Assembly (NCBI GenBank): GCA_025359845.1
Contig: JANYDT010000027.1
Location: 1-37,310 of the forward strand
Source: Acidimicrobiia bacterium
Lineage (GTDB): Bacteria > Actinomycetota > Acidimicrobiia > Acidimicrobiales > JANYDT01
Length of the DNA stretch: 37,310 nt
Direction: 5' to 3'
The position numbers and the translations under genes were made by a program. Positions 18,849-27,018 of this stretch are shown one piece after another (within the stretch, counting starts at the first letter, position 1; each line of letters opens with the position of its first letter). The notes beneath the pieces were generated by a model. It saw nothing but the letters and a program-made list of their open reading frames with translations, did not search any database and had not been told where the DNA came from.

Positions 18849-19892
18849 CTACTGGTCGATGTGCAGTTCCCGCAAGACGTCGCTGGCCGCCGTCGTACGG
18901 TCCGCCTGGAGGACGGAATCCGTTGGCGGAGGAGCTCCCAACGCGAATGCGGCGGCCGCGGCGATCGCGGGAGCCGCTTCTCGCAGTTCTCGCGGCAATG
19001 GAAAGTACTCATCTTCGTCGGTCACCCGGAGCGTTTCCACGCCGCGGCGTGGAGCGAGCCTCCGGACGACCTCCTGGACAAGGTCTTCAGGAGCGGAAGC
19101 CCCTGCCGTCACGCCGACAATGCCGCTCAGGTTGTTGGGCAGTTCTTCGACCGAATTGACGAGATACACGTTCCGACATCCACTGGCCCTGGCCACCTTT
19201 TCGAGCGCCACGGTGTTGGATGAATTCGCCGAGCCGATCACGATGATCGCGTCGGCTCGATCGGCGATCGATTTCAGGGCCGATTGACGATTGGTGGTGG
19301 CATAACACAGATCGCTCCGACCCGGACGCCACATGGAGGGAAATTTGGCGCTGGCCGCCTCGAGCACGTCGGCCCAATCGAAATGTGACAGCGTCGTTTG
19401 GGCCAACAGAGCCACCGGAGCATCGCCAATTATCAAACTCTCGACACCCTCGACCGTTTCGACCAGGTGCATGGCGTCCGGAGCCACAGCCATGGTGCCG
19501 ACGGCTTCGTCGTGGCCGGCGTGACCGACATAAATGATCTGGAAGCCCTTGCCGGCCCGGACCTTGGCTTCGTGGTGGACCTTGGTGACCAGGGGGCAGA
19601 CGGCGTTGACCACGAATCCGCCCTTGGCCCGCGCCGCGGCCACCACTGAAGGGGCTGAGCCGTGGGCCGACAACATAAGCGGAAAGCCGGCGGGAACATC
19701 GTCAACGTCATCGACGAACACGACACCAAGATCGCGGAACCGGTCGACGATGAGGCGGTTGTGGACTATCTCGTGATAGCAGTACACCGGTGGCTCGAAG
19801 ATACGAACCATCCAAGCGAGCGCCTTGATCGCCATCTCCACTCCGGCGCAAAAGCCTCGGGGTTCGGCGAGGAGAACACATTCGACTTCCAC
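18849..19892 (-). CDS. ispH: 4-hydroxy-3-methylbut-2-enyl diphosphate reductase
   Basis: A 347-residue iron-sulfur enzyme, the last step of the MEP pathway, converting HMBPP to IPP and DMAPP. The three Fe-S cysteines are at 15 (PRGFCAGV), 99 (NAVCPLV) and 196 (DLCYATTNRQ). Substrate-site residues are also present: His44, His77, His124 and the acid Glu129 in GHDEAVGT, where most family members have HPEVEGT. It is somewhat longer than typical, with an Ala/Pro-rich C-terminal tail of about 40 residues beyond the core. The start is GTG 19892, with a -10 box 6 bases upstream. It stands alone among unrelated neighbours. Confidence 0.95.
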   Translation of the reverse strand: MEVECVLLAEPRGFCAGVEMAIKALAWMVRIFEPPVYCYHEIVHNRLIVDRFRDLGVVFVDDVDDVPAGFPLMLSAHGSAPSVVAAARAKGGFVVNAVCPLVTKVHHEAKVRAGKGFQIIYVGHAGHDEAVGTMAVAPDAMHLVETVEGVESLIIGDAPVALLAQTTLSHFDWADVLEAASAKFPSMWRPGRSDLCYATTNRQSALKSIADRADAIIVIGSANSSNTVALEKVARASGCRNVYLVNSVEELPNNLSGIVGVTAGASAPEDLVQEVVRRLAPRRGVETLRVTDEDEYFPLPRELREAAPAIAAAAAFALGAPPPTDSVLQADRTTAASDVLRELHIDQ

Positions 19893-19898
19893 TGTGTC

Positions 19899-19904
19899 AA
19901 GGTA
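19899..19904 (-). promoter_or_regulatory. Probable -10 box of ispH (leaderless start)
   Basis: Read on the minus strand, TACCTT precedes the GTG start of ispH by 6 bases and no ribosome site is present. It fits the same leaderless pattern as pyrG, scpA and tyrA. Confidence 0.45.
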
Positions 19905-19935
19905 CCGTGGTTCTCACCGTAAGCGGGCTTTCTTC

Positions 19936-20727
19936 TCACCGCATCGGGGCTATCGCCGGAAGACGCCACGAGACCTGTCGAGCCATGTACTCCTCCCGCG
20001 GCAGTATCACGTACACGGCACCGAGTTTTAGCCAGGCCACAAGGGTTTCGATATGACTCCGGCTCATGGCCGTGCACCCCGAAGTGGCACTGGCTCCGTC
20101 TCGGCGCCAAACATGCAAGAAAATGGCGCTACCGGCGCCGGGCACAGTCGCCTCGGTGTTGTGAGCAACCAATATCTGTAAGGCGGGGGCGGGATCGCGT
20201 TGCACCATCTGTTGCGATAATTCCCATGGAGTGGCTGGGTCATGGTCATGTCGCACGTGGCGGTTGTAGTCCTGAGACTGCGGGTCGCTGATGAAGAGAT
20301 CCTGCGTGCCCAGTGCGATGTAGGGCAACGAGGTCTTATCGGCCCACTGAGGCTCGAACCCGTACGCCTCGGGCAGTGTGAACACGCCGGCGGGGGCGCG
20401 CTCGTCGCCCTCTTGTTTCCGCCGGCCTTTGGTCGGTGTCGGGTGGAGGCCGCGTCCCCAGGCCAAACCCGCTTGACCGATTCGTGCGGCCCAAGGCGGT
20501 CCGACCGAGTGCCAGGCGCCCGCGGTGCGTTCGTATCGTTGCAACACAAGTGCGCTCGAATTCCAATCGTCGGCGATACCGACGAGAGCTTGAAGGGTGG
20601 TCGGGGAAATTCGGTAACCGACCGAGTTCTTCGGGGCGCCGATCGAGCGCCCGCTGAACAAAACGAGCACGAGCGCCGCGAGAATGAATCGGACCACGAA
20701 ACGCAACGCTCCGGTCCGGCGTCTCAC
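19936..20727 (-). CDS. Exported L,D-transpeptidase (YkuD-type) family protein
   Basis: A 263-residue protein with a basic N-terminus and one hydrophobic segment (about 10-27), either signal peptide or anchor. The catalytic domain shows APAGVFTLPEAYG, then a YNRHV stretch, and the active-site arrangement His205 (FLHVWR) followed by SGCTAMS with Cys218, matching the HX(n)SxGC pattern of L,D-transpeptidases/YkuD-like domains. Such enzymes make 3-3 crosslinks in peptidoglycan or attach proteins to it. This group is divergent from classical Ldt enzymes, so the exact activity is unsure. It lies 7 bp downstream of the pcs gene on the same strand. Confidence 0.78.
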   Translation of the reverse strand: MRRRTGALRFVVRFILAALVLVLFSGRSIGAPKNSVGYRISPTTLQALVGIADDWNSSALVLQRYERTAGAWHSVGPPWAARIGQAGLAWGRGLHPTPTKGRRKQEGDERAPAGVFTLPEAYGFEPQWADKTSLPYIALGTQDLFISDPQSQDYNRHVRHDHDPATPWELSQQMVQRDPAPALQILVAHNTEATVPGAGSAIFLHVWRRDGASATSGCTAMSRSHIETLVAWLKLGAVYVILPREEYMARQVSWRLPAIAPMR

Positions 20728-20734
20728 GGGTGAC

Positions 20735-21502
20735 TCAGCGAGCGGACACTGTCGAATTGACCTCGGCGAAGGCGGCGCGCTGAGCGACCTTCTTGGCGGC
20801 GCGAGTGCGCACGACGGCGAGACTGACGTAGTAGGTCGGCGCGACGATCAGGGCGATTTTCGCCGAGGTAGGCACCGTTGGGTACCGCGTCGTGCCCCAC
20901 GCCATCGCGCCTAACCAAGCACTGAAGATGACAATCGTGCGCCAACGTCCCTGCACGACTCGGACTACGTGCACGAACAGCAGCGAGGTGAGCGACAGCA
21001 CGCAGAAGAACAGAGTCACCGCGAAGTTGGCCCAACGGCTCAGGTCGAGGAGTACGAACGATGTAACGACGAGATTCCACTCCGCCGGAAAGCCTCGGAA
21101 ATGGTGGTCGTCGGTGCACATGTCGGTTCGTGAGAACCAAATGGCTCCCGTGCAGACAATGGCGGCTTCGCCTACGAAACTGGCCGGCCCGGTGGGTAGA
21201 AGGTGAAATTTATGCAACAGCACCGTCGGGACGATTACGCAGTTCACGTAGTCGATCACAAGGTCAAGGAGGTAACCATCGACTCGAGCGACGCGCAGTT
21301 CAACGCGTAGCGCACGGGCGATGGGTCCATCCACGCCGTCGATGACTTGCGTTGCCAACAGCCACAGTAGGGCGGACTTGACATGGCCGTTGACGCCAGC
21401 TTCGAGCGAAAGCACTCCGGCGACGATTCCGAAGCAGGTGAATAGGTGGATGCCCCAGCCGACCCCGGCGTAGGTGCGTCGGCGTTCATCAATGGCGACC
21501 AC
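20735..21502 (-). CDS. pcs: Phosphatidylcholine synthase (CDP-alcohol phosphatidyltransferase)
   Basis: A 255-residue polytopic membrane enzyme predicted to join CDP-diacylglycerol and choline to give phosphatidylcholine. The CDP-alcohol phosphatidyltransferase core is visible as DGVDGPIAR, then GYLLDLVIDYV, giving the DG..AR...G...D...D metal site. HFRGFPAEWNLV after the middle helices is a hallmark of bacterial Pcs rather than PgsA or PssA. About seven or eight hydrophobic segments are present, as in rhizobial Pcs, with a similar length. The start is GTG 21502 on the minus strand, divergent from the DUF512 gene. The call is from recognised motifs; choline use is not proven. Confidence 0.78.
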   Translation of the reverse strand: MVAIDERRRTYAGVGWGIHLFTCFGIVAGVLSLEAGVNGHVKSALLWLLATQVIDGVDGPIARALRVELRVARVDGYLLDLVIDYVNCVIVPTVLLHKFHLLPTGPASFVGEAAIVCTGAIWFSRTDMCTDDHHFRGFPAEWNLVVTSFVLLDLSRWANFAVTLFFCVLSLTSLLFVHVVRVVQGRWRTIVIFSAWLGAMAWGTTRYPTVPTSAKIALIVAPTYYVSLAVVRTRAAKKVAQRAAFAEVNSTVSAR

Positions 21503-21511
21503 AGCGAGCAG

Positions 21512-21517
21512 AGGTTA
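21512..21517 (-). promoter_or_regulatory. Possible -10 box of pcs
   Basis: TAACCT on the minus strand lies 9 bases before the GTG start of pcs. It fits a leaderless or very short-leader transcript. Confidence 0.35.
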
Positions 21518-21613
21518 CTTGGCGTGGAGCCCATGAGTGTGTAACTACGACAACGGTGACGCACGACCTGCGAAATTGCCGGTCATCCGGCACCCGAGTC
21601 GGCGCTGAGGCCG

Positions 21614-21619
21614 TATCCT
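21614..21619 (+). promoter_or_regulatory. Possible -10 box of the DUF512 gene
   Basis: TATCCT lies 10 bases before ATG 21630. The leader would be only a few bases long, and no ribosome site is seen. Confidence 0.4.
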
Positions 21620-21629
21620 GTGAGGCTCT

Positions 21630-23084
21630 ATGTCCGTGCCCACCGTTGTCGCCGTGAACCTCGGTTCGCCGGGAGCGCGGGCCGGACTCGTTCCGGGCGA
21701 CGAACTCCTGCTCGTGAATGGCCAAGCCGTACGCGACATCATTCAGTATCGTCAACTGGTCGATGAGGCTGAGGTCGAACTGTTGGTCCGACGGGGCGGT
21801 CTCGAACACACCCTTATCATCGAGAAGCTCGCGGGCGGCCCCCTCGGCGTTGAAGTGCAATCGGCCTTGTTCGATCAGCTGCGCACGTGCGACAACCACT
21901 GCTCGTTCTGCTTCATCTACCAACTGCCTCCGGGCTTGCGGCCGAGTCTGTACGACAAGGACGACGACTATCGCCTGTCATTTCTGTATGGAAACTTCAC
22001 GACGCTAACGCGATTCACCGAGGCCGATCTCGAGCGCGTCGTCACCGAAGGCTTGTCGCCGTTGAATGTAAGCATTCACGCCACCGATCCCGAAGTGCGA
22101 GCCGGACTCCTGCGCAATCGGCGAGGAGCGACCAGCCTGCGATGGTTGCGGGCCCTGCTCGATCATGGGGTCGAGGTCCACGGCCAGCTGGTGATCTGCC
22201 CCGGGTTCAACGACGGACCGGTACTCGAAGACACGCTGTGTTCGATCCTCGATCGCTACCCCGAACTGGCGTCGGTTCACGCGGTGCCATTGGGCTTGTC
22301 GAAGTTCAACAAAGAAGCCGGTCTGCGGGTGCATACCGCGGTTGAAGCGGAATCGGTCATCGATGCGGTCGAGGCGTGGCAGCCCATGTTTCTCAAGGCG
22401 CTCGGTCGTCGGGTGGTGTTTGCCGCGGACGAGTATTACCTGATGGCCGGTCGGCCCTTCCCCGCGGCCGATGTCTACGAAGACTTTGCTCAGCACGAGA
22501 ATGGGGTAGGCATGGCCAGGGTGATGGAGCTCGAACTCACGGGCGCCCACACCGAGCCCATGGGGGTTGCATCGGGGTTTTTCGCGTGGACCGACGGAGC
22601 GCCCGCTGAGGGGTACCGGGCCCCCCGAGAACTTCCTCTGGGCAACGCCTGCGCACCGCAGGGAAACGAGGGCGGACCATGGGGAAACGCATGCGCAGCC
22701 GAGCCCGGGACGACCGAGCGCGCTGTGAGGTTTCGTGGCCGCACTACCGCTCCGGTGGCCGTTCTGACCGGGGAGTACGGCGCCCAAGTGTTGGGCGCCT
22801 TATTGCCGTCGGTGCTCAAGAACCTCGGGCGTGATGACGTGCGGATACTGGCCGTCCGGAACGAGTTCTTCGGCGGCAATACCGCCGTGGCCGGGCTTCT
22901 GGTCGGCTCCGATCTGGCGCGAGTTCTCGCTGACCAGCCGTACGGCCACCGGTATTTATTACCCGATGTCTGTTTGTCCAATGGCCGGTTCCTCGACGGA
23001 ACCTCGCCGACCGACCTTCCCCGGGCGGTCGAAATCGTTCGAACCGACGGGATCGCTCTGCGGTCCGCACTGGAGATGCGCTGA
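21630..23084 (+). CDS. PDZ and radical-SAM-like DUF512 protein
   Basis: A 484-residue protein. An N-terminal PDZ-like domain (about 1-70, LGSPGARAGLVPGDELLLVNG) is followed by a radical SAM-like TIM barrel with the 4Fe-4S motif CDNHCSFCF (Cys spacing CX3CX2C), and a C-terminal DUF512 domain (about 365-480) that includes VRNEFFGGNTAVAGLL. The family is widespread and its substrate is unknown to me. Between the barrel and the C-terminal domain sits an unusual triplicated seven-residue repeat. The stop shares a base with the der start (TGATG), so the pair is probably co-translated. Confidence 0.88.
   Translation: MSVPTVVAVNLGSPGARAGLVPGDELLLVNGQAVRDIIQYRQLVDEAEVELLVRRGGLEHTLIIEKLAGGPLGVEVQSALFDQLRTCDNHCSFCFIYQLPPGLRPSLYDKDDDYRLSFLYGNFTTLTRFTEADLERVVTEGLSPLNVSIHATDPEVRAGLLRNRRGATSLRWLRALLDHGVEVHGQLVICPGFNDGPVLEDTLCSILDRYPELASVHAVPLGLSKFNKEAGLRVHTAVEAESVIDAVEAWQPMFLKALGRRVVFAADEYYLMAGRPFPAADVYEDFAQHENGVGMARVMELELTGAHTEPMGVASGFFAWTDGAPAEGYRAPRELPLGNACAPQGNEGGPWGNACAAEPGTTERAVRFRGRTTAPVAVLTGEYGAQVLGALLPSVLKNLGRDDVRILAVRNEFFGGNTAVAGLLVGSDLARVLADQPYGHRYLLPDVCLSNGRFLDGTSPTDLPRAVEIVRTDGIALRSALEMR
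22641..22703 (+). repeat. Three degenerate 21-bp tandem repeats inside the DUF512 gene
   Basis: Three in-frame 21-bp units encode GNACAPQ, GNEGGPW and GNACAAE. Units one and three share 14 of their first 16 or so bases. The segment falls at the joint between the radical SAM barrel and the DUF512 domain, where a flexible linker would be tolerated. Confidence 0.65.
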
Positions 23085-24496
23085 TGCCTCGCCCCCCCAA
23101 ACTTGTACCAGTTACCGACACGCGCCTCGGACTGGCCAGCGTGGCCATCGTCGGACGTCCCAACGTGGGCAAGTCCACGCTGCTGAACCGGATTGTCGGG
23201 CGCCGCGAAGCGATCGTTCAGGAACAGCCTGGAGTCACCCGCGATCGCAAAGACGTTATGGCCGAATGGACCGGCGTGCCGTTTGTCGTCATCGACACGG
23301 GCGGTTGGCGGGCCGGGGGTTCGGCGCTGGACGAGAAAGTCAGCCGCCAGGCCGAGAAGGCGCTCGACGACGCCGATCTTGTACTCGTCGTGGTCGACAA
23401 CATGGTCGGACTGACCGAAGAAGACGAGCAGGTGGCGGCCTTGCTCCGCAAGCGTCGCGACCTGGACACCATCTTGCTCATCGCCAATAAAGTCGACGGG
23501 GAAACGCGCGAGAGCGACATCTGGGCCTTTTCGCGCCTGGGGCTGGGCGAGCCGTGGCCGGTGAGTGCACTCCACGGTCGCGGGACGGGCGACATGCTCG
23601 ACGAGGTCATACGCCGGTTGCCGACCGCGGAATTTCCCGTAGCGGGGTCGCTCGAAGAAGCCGACCCCGAGTTCGATCACGCGCGAGCCCTTGACCGGGC
23701 TACTTTCGAAGACATCGGCGTGGGTGGCGGAACCGTTCCCGCCGTCGTGATCGCGGGCCGCCCAAACGTCGGCAAGTCGACCCTCTTCAACCGCTTGATC
23801 GGCGACGAGCGCTCCGTCGTTCACGACCTGCCGGGCACCACCCGCGATTCCATCGACACGGTTGTCGTGACCGAAGAAGGGGAGATCCGCTTCGTCGACA
23901 CTGCGGGTATGCGGCGCAAAAGCCGAATCGACGACGGAACTGAGTACTTCTCGATGGTGCGGGCGCTGCAGGCGATCGACGAGTCCGACGCCGCGGTGCT
24001 GGTAATTGATGCCACCGAAGGTGTAACCCATCAAGATCAGCGCCTGGCCGAGCGAATTGACGCCGCGGGTTGTCCGATCGTGTTGCTGCTCAACAAATGG
24101 GACCTCGTGGACGCCGACGAACGGCCTGAAGTCGAGGAGCAACTGCGTATCAAACTGAGCTTCCTCGGGTACGCCCCGGTGCTCAAGGTCAGCGCCAAGA
24201 CCGGGCTTGGCGTCCACAAGCTCCTACCCGCGCTCTCGTCGTCGGTGGCCGCTTATCACGTCCGCGTTCCGACCCGGGCGCTGAACGAATGCATCATGGC
24301 CGCGCAGGCCGCCCATCCGAACCGGGAGGCCCGCATCTTGTACGCCACGCAGGGAGCGACCGATCCGCCCACGTTTACATTGTTCGCCAACCGGGAACTT
24401 TCGCCCCAATACCTGCGCTATCTCGAGCGCAAGATCCGCGAGACGTTCAACTTCGGCAACACGCCGATGAAGTTGCGCGTGCGCAAGCGGGGCTGA
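23084..24496 (+). CDS. der: Ribosome-biogenesis GTPase Der (EngA)
   Basis: A 470-residue GTPase with two tandem G domains, needed for 50S subunit assembly. Domain 1 has the P-loop GRPNVGKSTLLNR, DTGGW and NKVD. Domain 2 has GRPNVGKSTLFNR, DTAGM and NKWD. The C-terminal KH-like domain (about 385-470) ends in PMKLRVRKR. Relative to E. coli Der the inter-domain linker is acidic (EEADPEFDHARALD). ATG 23084 overlaps the DUF512 stop by one base. A later start near the G1 domain is possible, because the first 20 residues are Pro-rich and poorly conserved. Confidence 0.95.
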   Translation: MPRPPKLVPVTDTRLGLASVAIVGRPNVGKSTLLNRIVGRREAIVQEQPGVTRDRKDVMAEWTGVPFVVIDTGGWRAGGSALDEKVSRQAEKALDDADLVLVVVDNMVGLTEEDEQVAALLRKRRDLDTILLIANKVDGETRESDIWAFSRLGLGEPWPVSALHGRGTGDMLDEVIRRLPTAEFPVAGSLEEADPEFDHARALDRATFEDIGVGGGTVPAVVIAGRPNVGKSTLFNRLIGDERSVVHDLPGTTRDSIDTVVVTEEGEIRFVDTAGMRRKSRIDDGTEYFSMVRALQAIDESDAAVLVIDATEGVTHQDQRLAERIDAAGCPIVLLLNKWDLVDADERPEVEEQLRIKLSFLGYAPVLKVSAKTGLGVHKLLPALSSSVAAYHVRVPTRALNECIMAAQAAHPNREARILYATQGATDPPTFTLFANRELSPQYLRYLERKIRETFNFGNTPMKLRVRKRG

Positions 24497-24531
24497 CCGG
24501 CTCGGGGTCGCTACTTGTCACGTGGGTCGCG

Positions 24532-24537
24532 TACATT
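24532..24537 (+). promoter_or_regulatory. Probable -10 box of the acyl-CoA synthetase gene
   Basis: TACATT lies 7 bases before GTG 24545 with no ribosome site. This fits a leaderless transcript and supports the chosen start. Confidence 0.45.
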
Positions 24538-24544
24538 CAGGTCT

Positions 24545-26107
24545 GTGACCATCTCGACTTGCGCTGACATCATCCGTACCTACGCTCGAGAGAAGCCTGA
24601 CGCCACCTGCATCGTCTTCGGCGAGCGCCGTATTTCTTGGAGTGCCCTGCACGAGAAGGCCAAGCGATTGGCCCAGGCCATGGTTTCTGAAGGAGTTGGT
24701 GCCACCGAGCACGTCGCCTTCATCGACAAGAACGGGCCCGAATATTTCGAGTTCCAGTTCGGGGTCGCCATGCTCAACGCAGTTACCGTAAACGTTAATT
24801 GGCGCCTGGCCGCTCCTGAAATCGAGTACACGATAAATGACTCCAAGGCCAAGGTCCTCATTGTGGGACCAGAGTTCTACGATTCGATCGAACAGATCGA
24901 AAAGAACCTCGCCACCGTGACCAAGATCGTGGCTCTAGGGGAGCACCCTCGATGGGAGGGTTACGAAGACTGGTGCGCCCGCCAACCGGCCACCGACCCG
25001 ATGGTCCCCTCGGGGCCCGGTGATATCTGTGTGCAGCTGTACACCAGCGGCACGACGGGCCTCCCGAAGGGCGTCATGTTGACGAACTCCAACCTGTTCT
25101 CGCTCTTGCCGAACGTATCAAGTTCATGGGGCTTCTCGGCGCCTGATTGCGTGAATCTGGTGTGTATGCCACTTTTCCATATTGGGGGGGCAGGCTGGGC
25201 GCTCGGCGGAATGTTGAACGGCGCAGTAACCGTGTTGATAAGGGAGTTCGTCGCCCATCAAGTACTTGATGCGCTGGTCGAGCACAACGTCACAACGGCA
25301 TTATTTGTGCCGGCCATGCTCGGCGTCCTGGCGATGGTGCCCGGAGCGGCGGAGCGCATCTACCCGATTCGCACGCTCAACTACGGAGCCTCTCCGATTA
25401 CGAATGAAACCTTGTTGGCGGCGATGCGAACGTTCAAGTGTGACTTCAACCAGGTGTATGGAATGACCGAGACGACGGGCGCGATTACCCAACTCGACGC
25501 CGCCGACCACGACCCCGACGGACCCCGCTCCGGACTACTGCGCAGCGCCGGCAAGCCGTATTCCTGGGTGGAAGCGCGCGTCGTCGACATGGAAACCGGC
25601 ACGGATTGCCGGCCTGGTGCGGTTGGTGAACTGTGGACCCGTTCGCCGCAGAACATGCTCGGGTATTGGGCCAATCCCGAAGCGACCGCAGCGACGATTA
25701 CCACCGAGGGGTGGCTTAAGACCGGTGATGCCGGATATTTCGATGAGGGTGGATACCTTTTCCTGACCGATCGCGTCAAAGACATGATCGTGTCGGGGGC
25801 GGAGAACGTGTACCCGGCCGAAGTCGAGAACGCATTGGCCAGTCATCCGGCCATCGCCGAAGTGGCCGTAATTGGCGTTCCTTCCGAGCGTTGGGGCGAA
25901 ACCGTCAAAGCAGTCGTGGCCCTGAGGCCGGGGCAACTGGCAACGGCCCTCCAAATCATTGCTTTCGCCAAGGAACGTCTGGCCGGGTACAAATGCCCCA
26001 CTTCGGTGGAATTCATCGACGTGCTGCCTCGCAACCCGAGCGGCAAGGTGTTGAAGAAAGACCTTCGGGAGCCCTACTGGGTCGGCCACGAACGCCGGAT
26101 CAACTGA
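24545..26107 (+). CDS. Long-chain fatty-acid-CoA ligase-like AMP-binding enzyme
   Basis: A 520-residue ANL-superfamily adenylating enzyme that probably activates a fatty or other carboxylic acid to its CoA thioester via an acyl-adenylate. Visible motifs: YTSGTTGLPKGVML (P-loop, A3), MTETTG (A5), TGDAGYFDEGGYLFLTDRVKDMI (A7/A8) and the catalytic-lysine region NPSGKVLKKDL (A10). The start GTG 24545 is preferred over the upstream in-frame start at 24515 because of the -10 box between them. The substrate cannot be read from sequence. The next gene but one is an acyl-CoA carboxylase subunit, which may point to fatty-acid or propionyl/methylcrotonyl-type metabolism, but they are not in one operon. 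Confidence 0.9.
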   Translation: MTISTCADIIRTYAREKPDATCIVFGERRISWSALHEKAKRLAQAMVSEGVGATEHVAFIDKNGPEYFEFQFGVAMLNAVTVNVNWRLAAPEIEYTINDSKAKVLIVGPEFYDSIEQIEKNLATVTKIVALGEHPRWEGYEDWCARQPATDPMVPSGPGDICVQLYTSGTTGLPKGVMLTNSNLFSLLPNVSSSWGFSAPDCVNLVCMPLFHIGGAGWALGGMLNGAVTVLIREFVAHQVLDALVEHNVTTALFVPAMLGVLAMVPGAAERIYPIRTLNYGASPITNETLLAAMRTFKCDFNQVYGMTETTGAITQLDAADHDPDGPRSGLLRSAGKPYSWVEARVVDMETGTDCRPGAVGELWTRSPQNMLGYWANPEATAATITTEGWLKTGDAGYFDEGGYLFLTDRVKDMIVSGAENVYPAEVENALASHPAIAEVAVIGVPSERWGETVKAVVALRPGQLATALQIIAFAKERLAGYKCPTSVEFIDVLPRNPSGKVLKKDLREPYWVGHERRIN

Positions 26108-26133
26108 AGGGTGACCGCGTCGGGCGCGGTGCA

Positions 26134-26952
26134 CTAGCGAGGGCGGGTGTGGCGCAGATCGAGAATGCCGCCGACGGCCTTGGGAGTGGCAGACTTCCAT
26201 TGCATTTGCAGGGACCCGTCGGCCGCGTTGAAGGCGCCTTTGTAGACGCCGGTGGTGTCGATCGAGGTGCAGGAATTGCTCGTCGCGCTGAGTTCTCGAA
26301 ACTCGGCCTTGCCCGACGCGTCGATCGAGCCATCAATGGCGATGTCGGCACAGAAGACGGTTTCGGTGCCTTGAAACGTCACCCCGCCGGAATCGCTGGG
26401 GTTCACGGCCGTGATTTCGAGCTGGACCGGGTAAGCGCCTTGAGCGCCGTCGAAACTGAAGATGCCCAACCACGTGCCTGGACTGATGACGGTTGCCCGT
26501 TTCTCGGGGATCGGGACGGTGCGCGTCGCAGGAGTCGTCGGGGCAGTCGCCGCGGTGGCGACAGATCTCGGCGCGGTGACAGTGGCTGAGGACTGGGTTC
26601 CCGCCGGGGCAGCTGCGGCCGCCGATGCCACTTGGTTGGTCACCGGGCCGGTTTGGCCTCCGGAAACGCTCGATTGGCTGGGAGCGTCGCCGGCCGCGAC
26701 CGAAACCTCGGGCTGACTTAAGGCCACCTCACCTTCGGGAACCGCAGCCCTGACTTGAGCCTGTCCGCGCTTGACCACAATGACCTTCGCGACCGACTTC
26801 GATGCCGACTTCGCGGTCGTCTTGGTGGCCGGTTTGGTAGTTGATTTTGCGGTCTTCTTGATGACCTTCTTTGTGGTCGGCGTAGCCGCCCAACTCGGGA
26901 CCGACGAAGCGAAGATCAATACCAAGACTGCGCCGCAGTAACGAGCCCTCAT
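26134..26952 (-). CDS. Exported Lys/Thr/Ala-rich protein with a C-terminal globular domain
   Basis: A 272-residue protein starting at ATG 26952. The frame extends 19 codons upstream, but this start gives a clean signal peptide (MRARY, a hydrophobic stretch, then a cut near SWA-ATP). Residues about 25-60 are Lys/Thr/Ser repeats (TKK, TAKS, TTKP) that look like a basic, disordered tether. Residues 60-150 are Pro/Ala/Thr/Ser-rich. Residues about 155-272 form a probable beta-rich domain with two Cys that could pair (TVFCADI and SNSCTSI). I recognise no family. The basic repeat resembles cell-wall or nucleic-acid-binding linkers, which is only a guess. Confidence 0.6.
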   Translation of the reverse strand: MRARYCGAVLVLIFASSVPSWAATPTTKKVIKKTAKSTTKPATKTTAKSASKSVAKVIVVKRGQAQVRAAVPEGEVALSQPEVSVAAGDAPSQSSVSGGQTGPVTNQVASAAAAAPAGTQSSATVTAPRSVATAATAPTTPATRTVPIPEKRATVISPGTWLGIFSFDGAQGAYPVQLEITAVNPSDSGGVTFQGTETVFCADIAIDGSIDASGKAEFRELSATSNSCTSIDTTGVYKGAFNAADGSLQMQWKSATPKAVGGILDLRHTRPR

Positions 26953-27018
26953 GACCCACGGTCTAGCACGACGGACGGCCTCTGCGGCCCGGCCCCGGAC
27001 GTGCGACACTTTGCCCCC

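Noticed and set aside
22490..24217. 575-codon open frame on the minus strand
   Set aside because: It lies opposite the DUF512 and der genes, whose products match known families. Its translation is low-complexity Arg/Pro/Ala sequence as expected of a GC-rich antisense frame.
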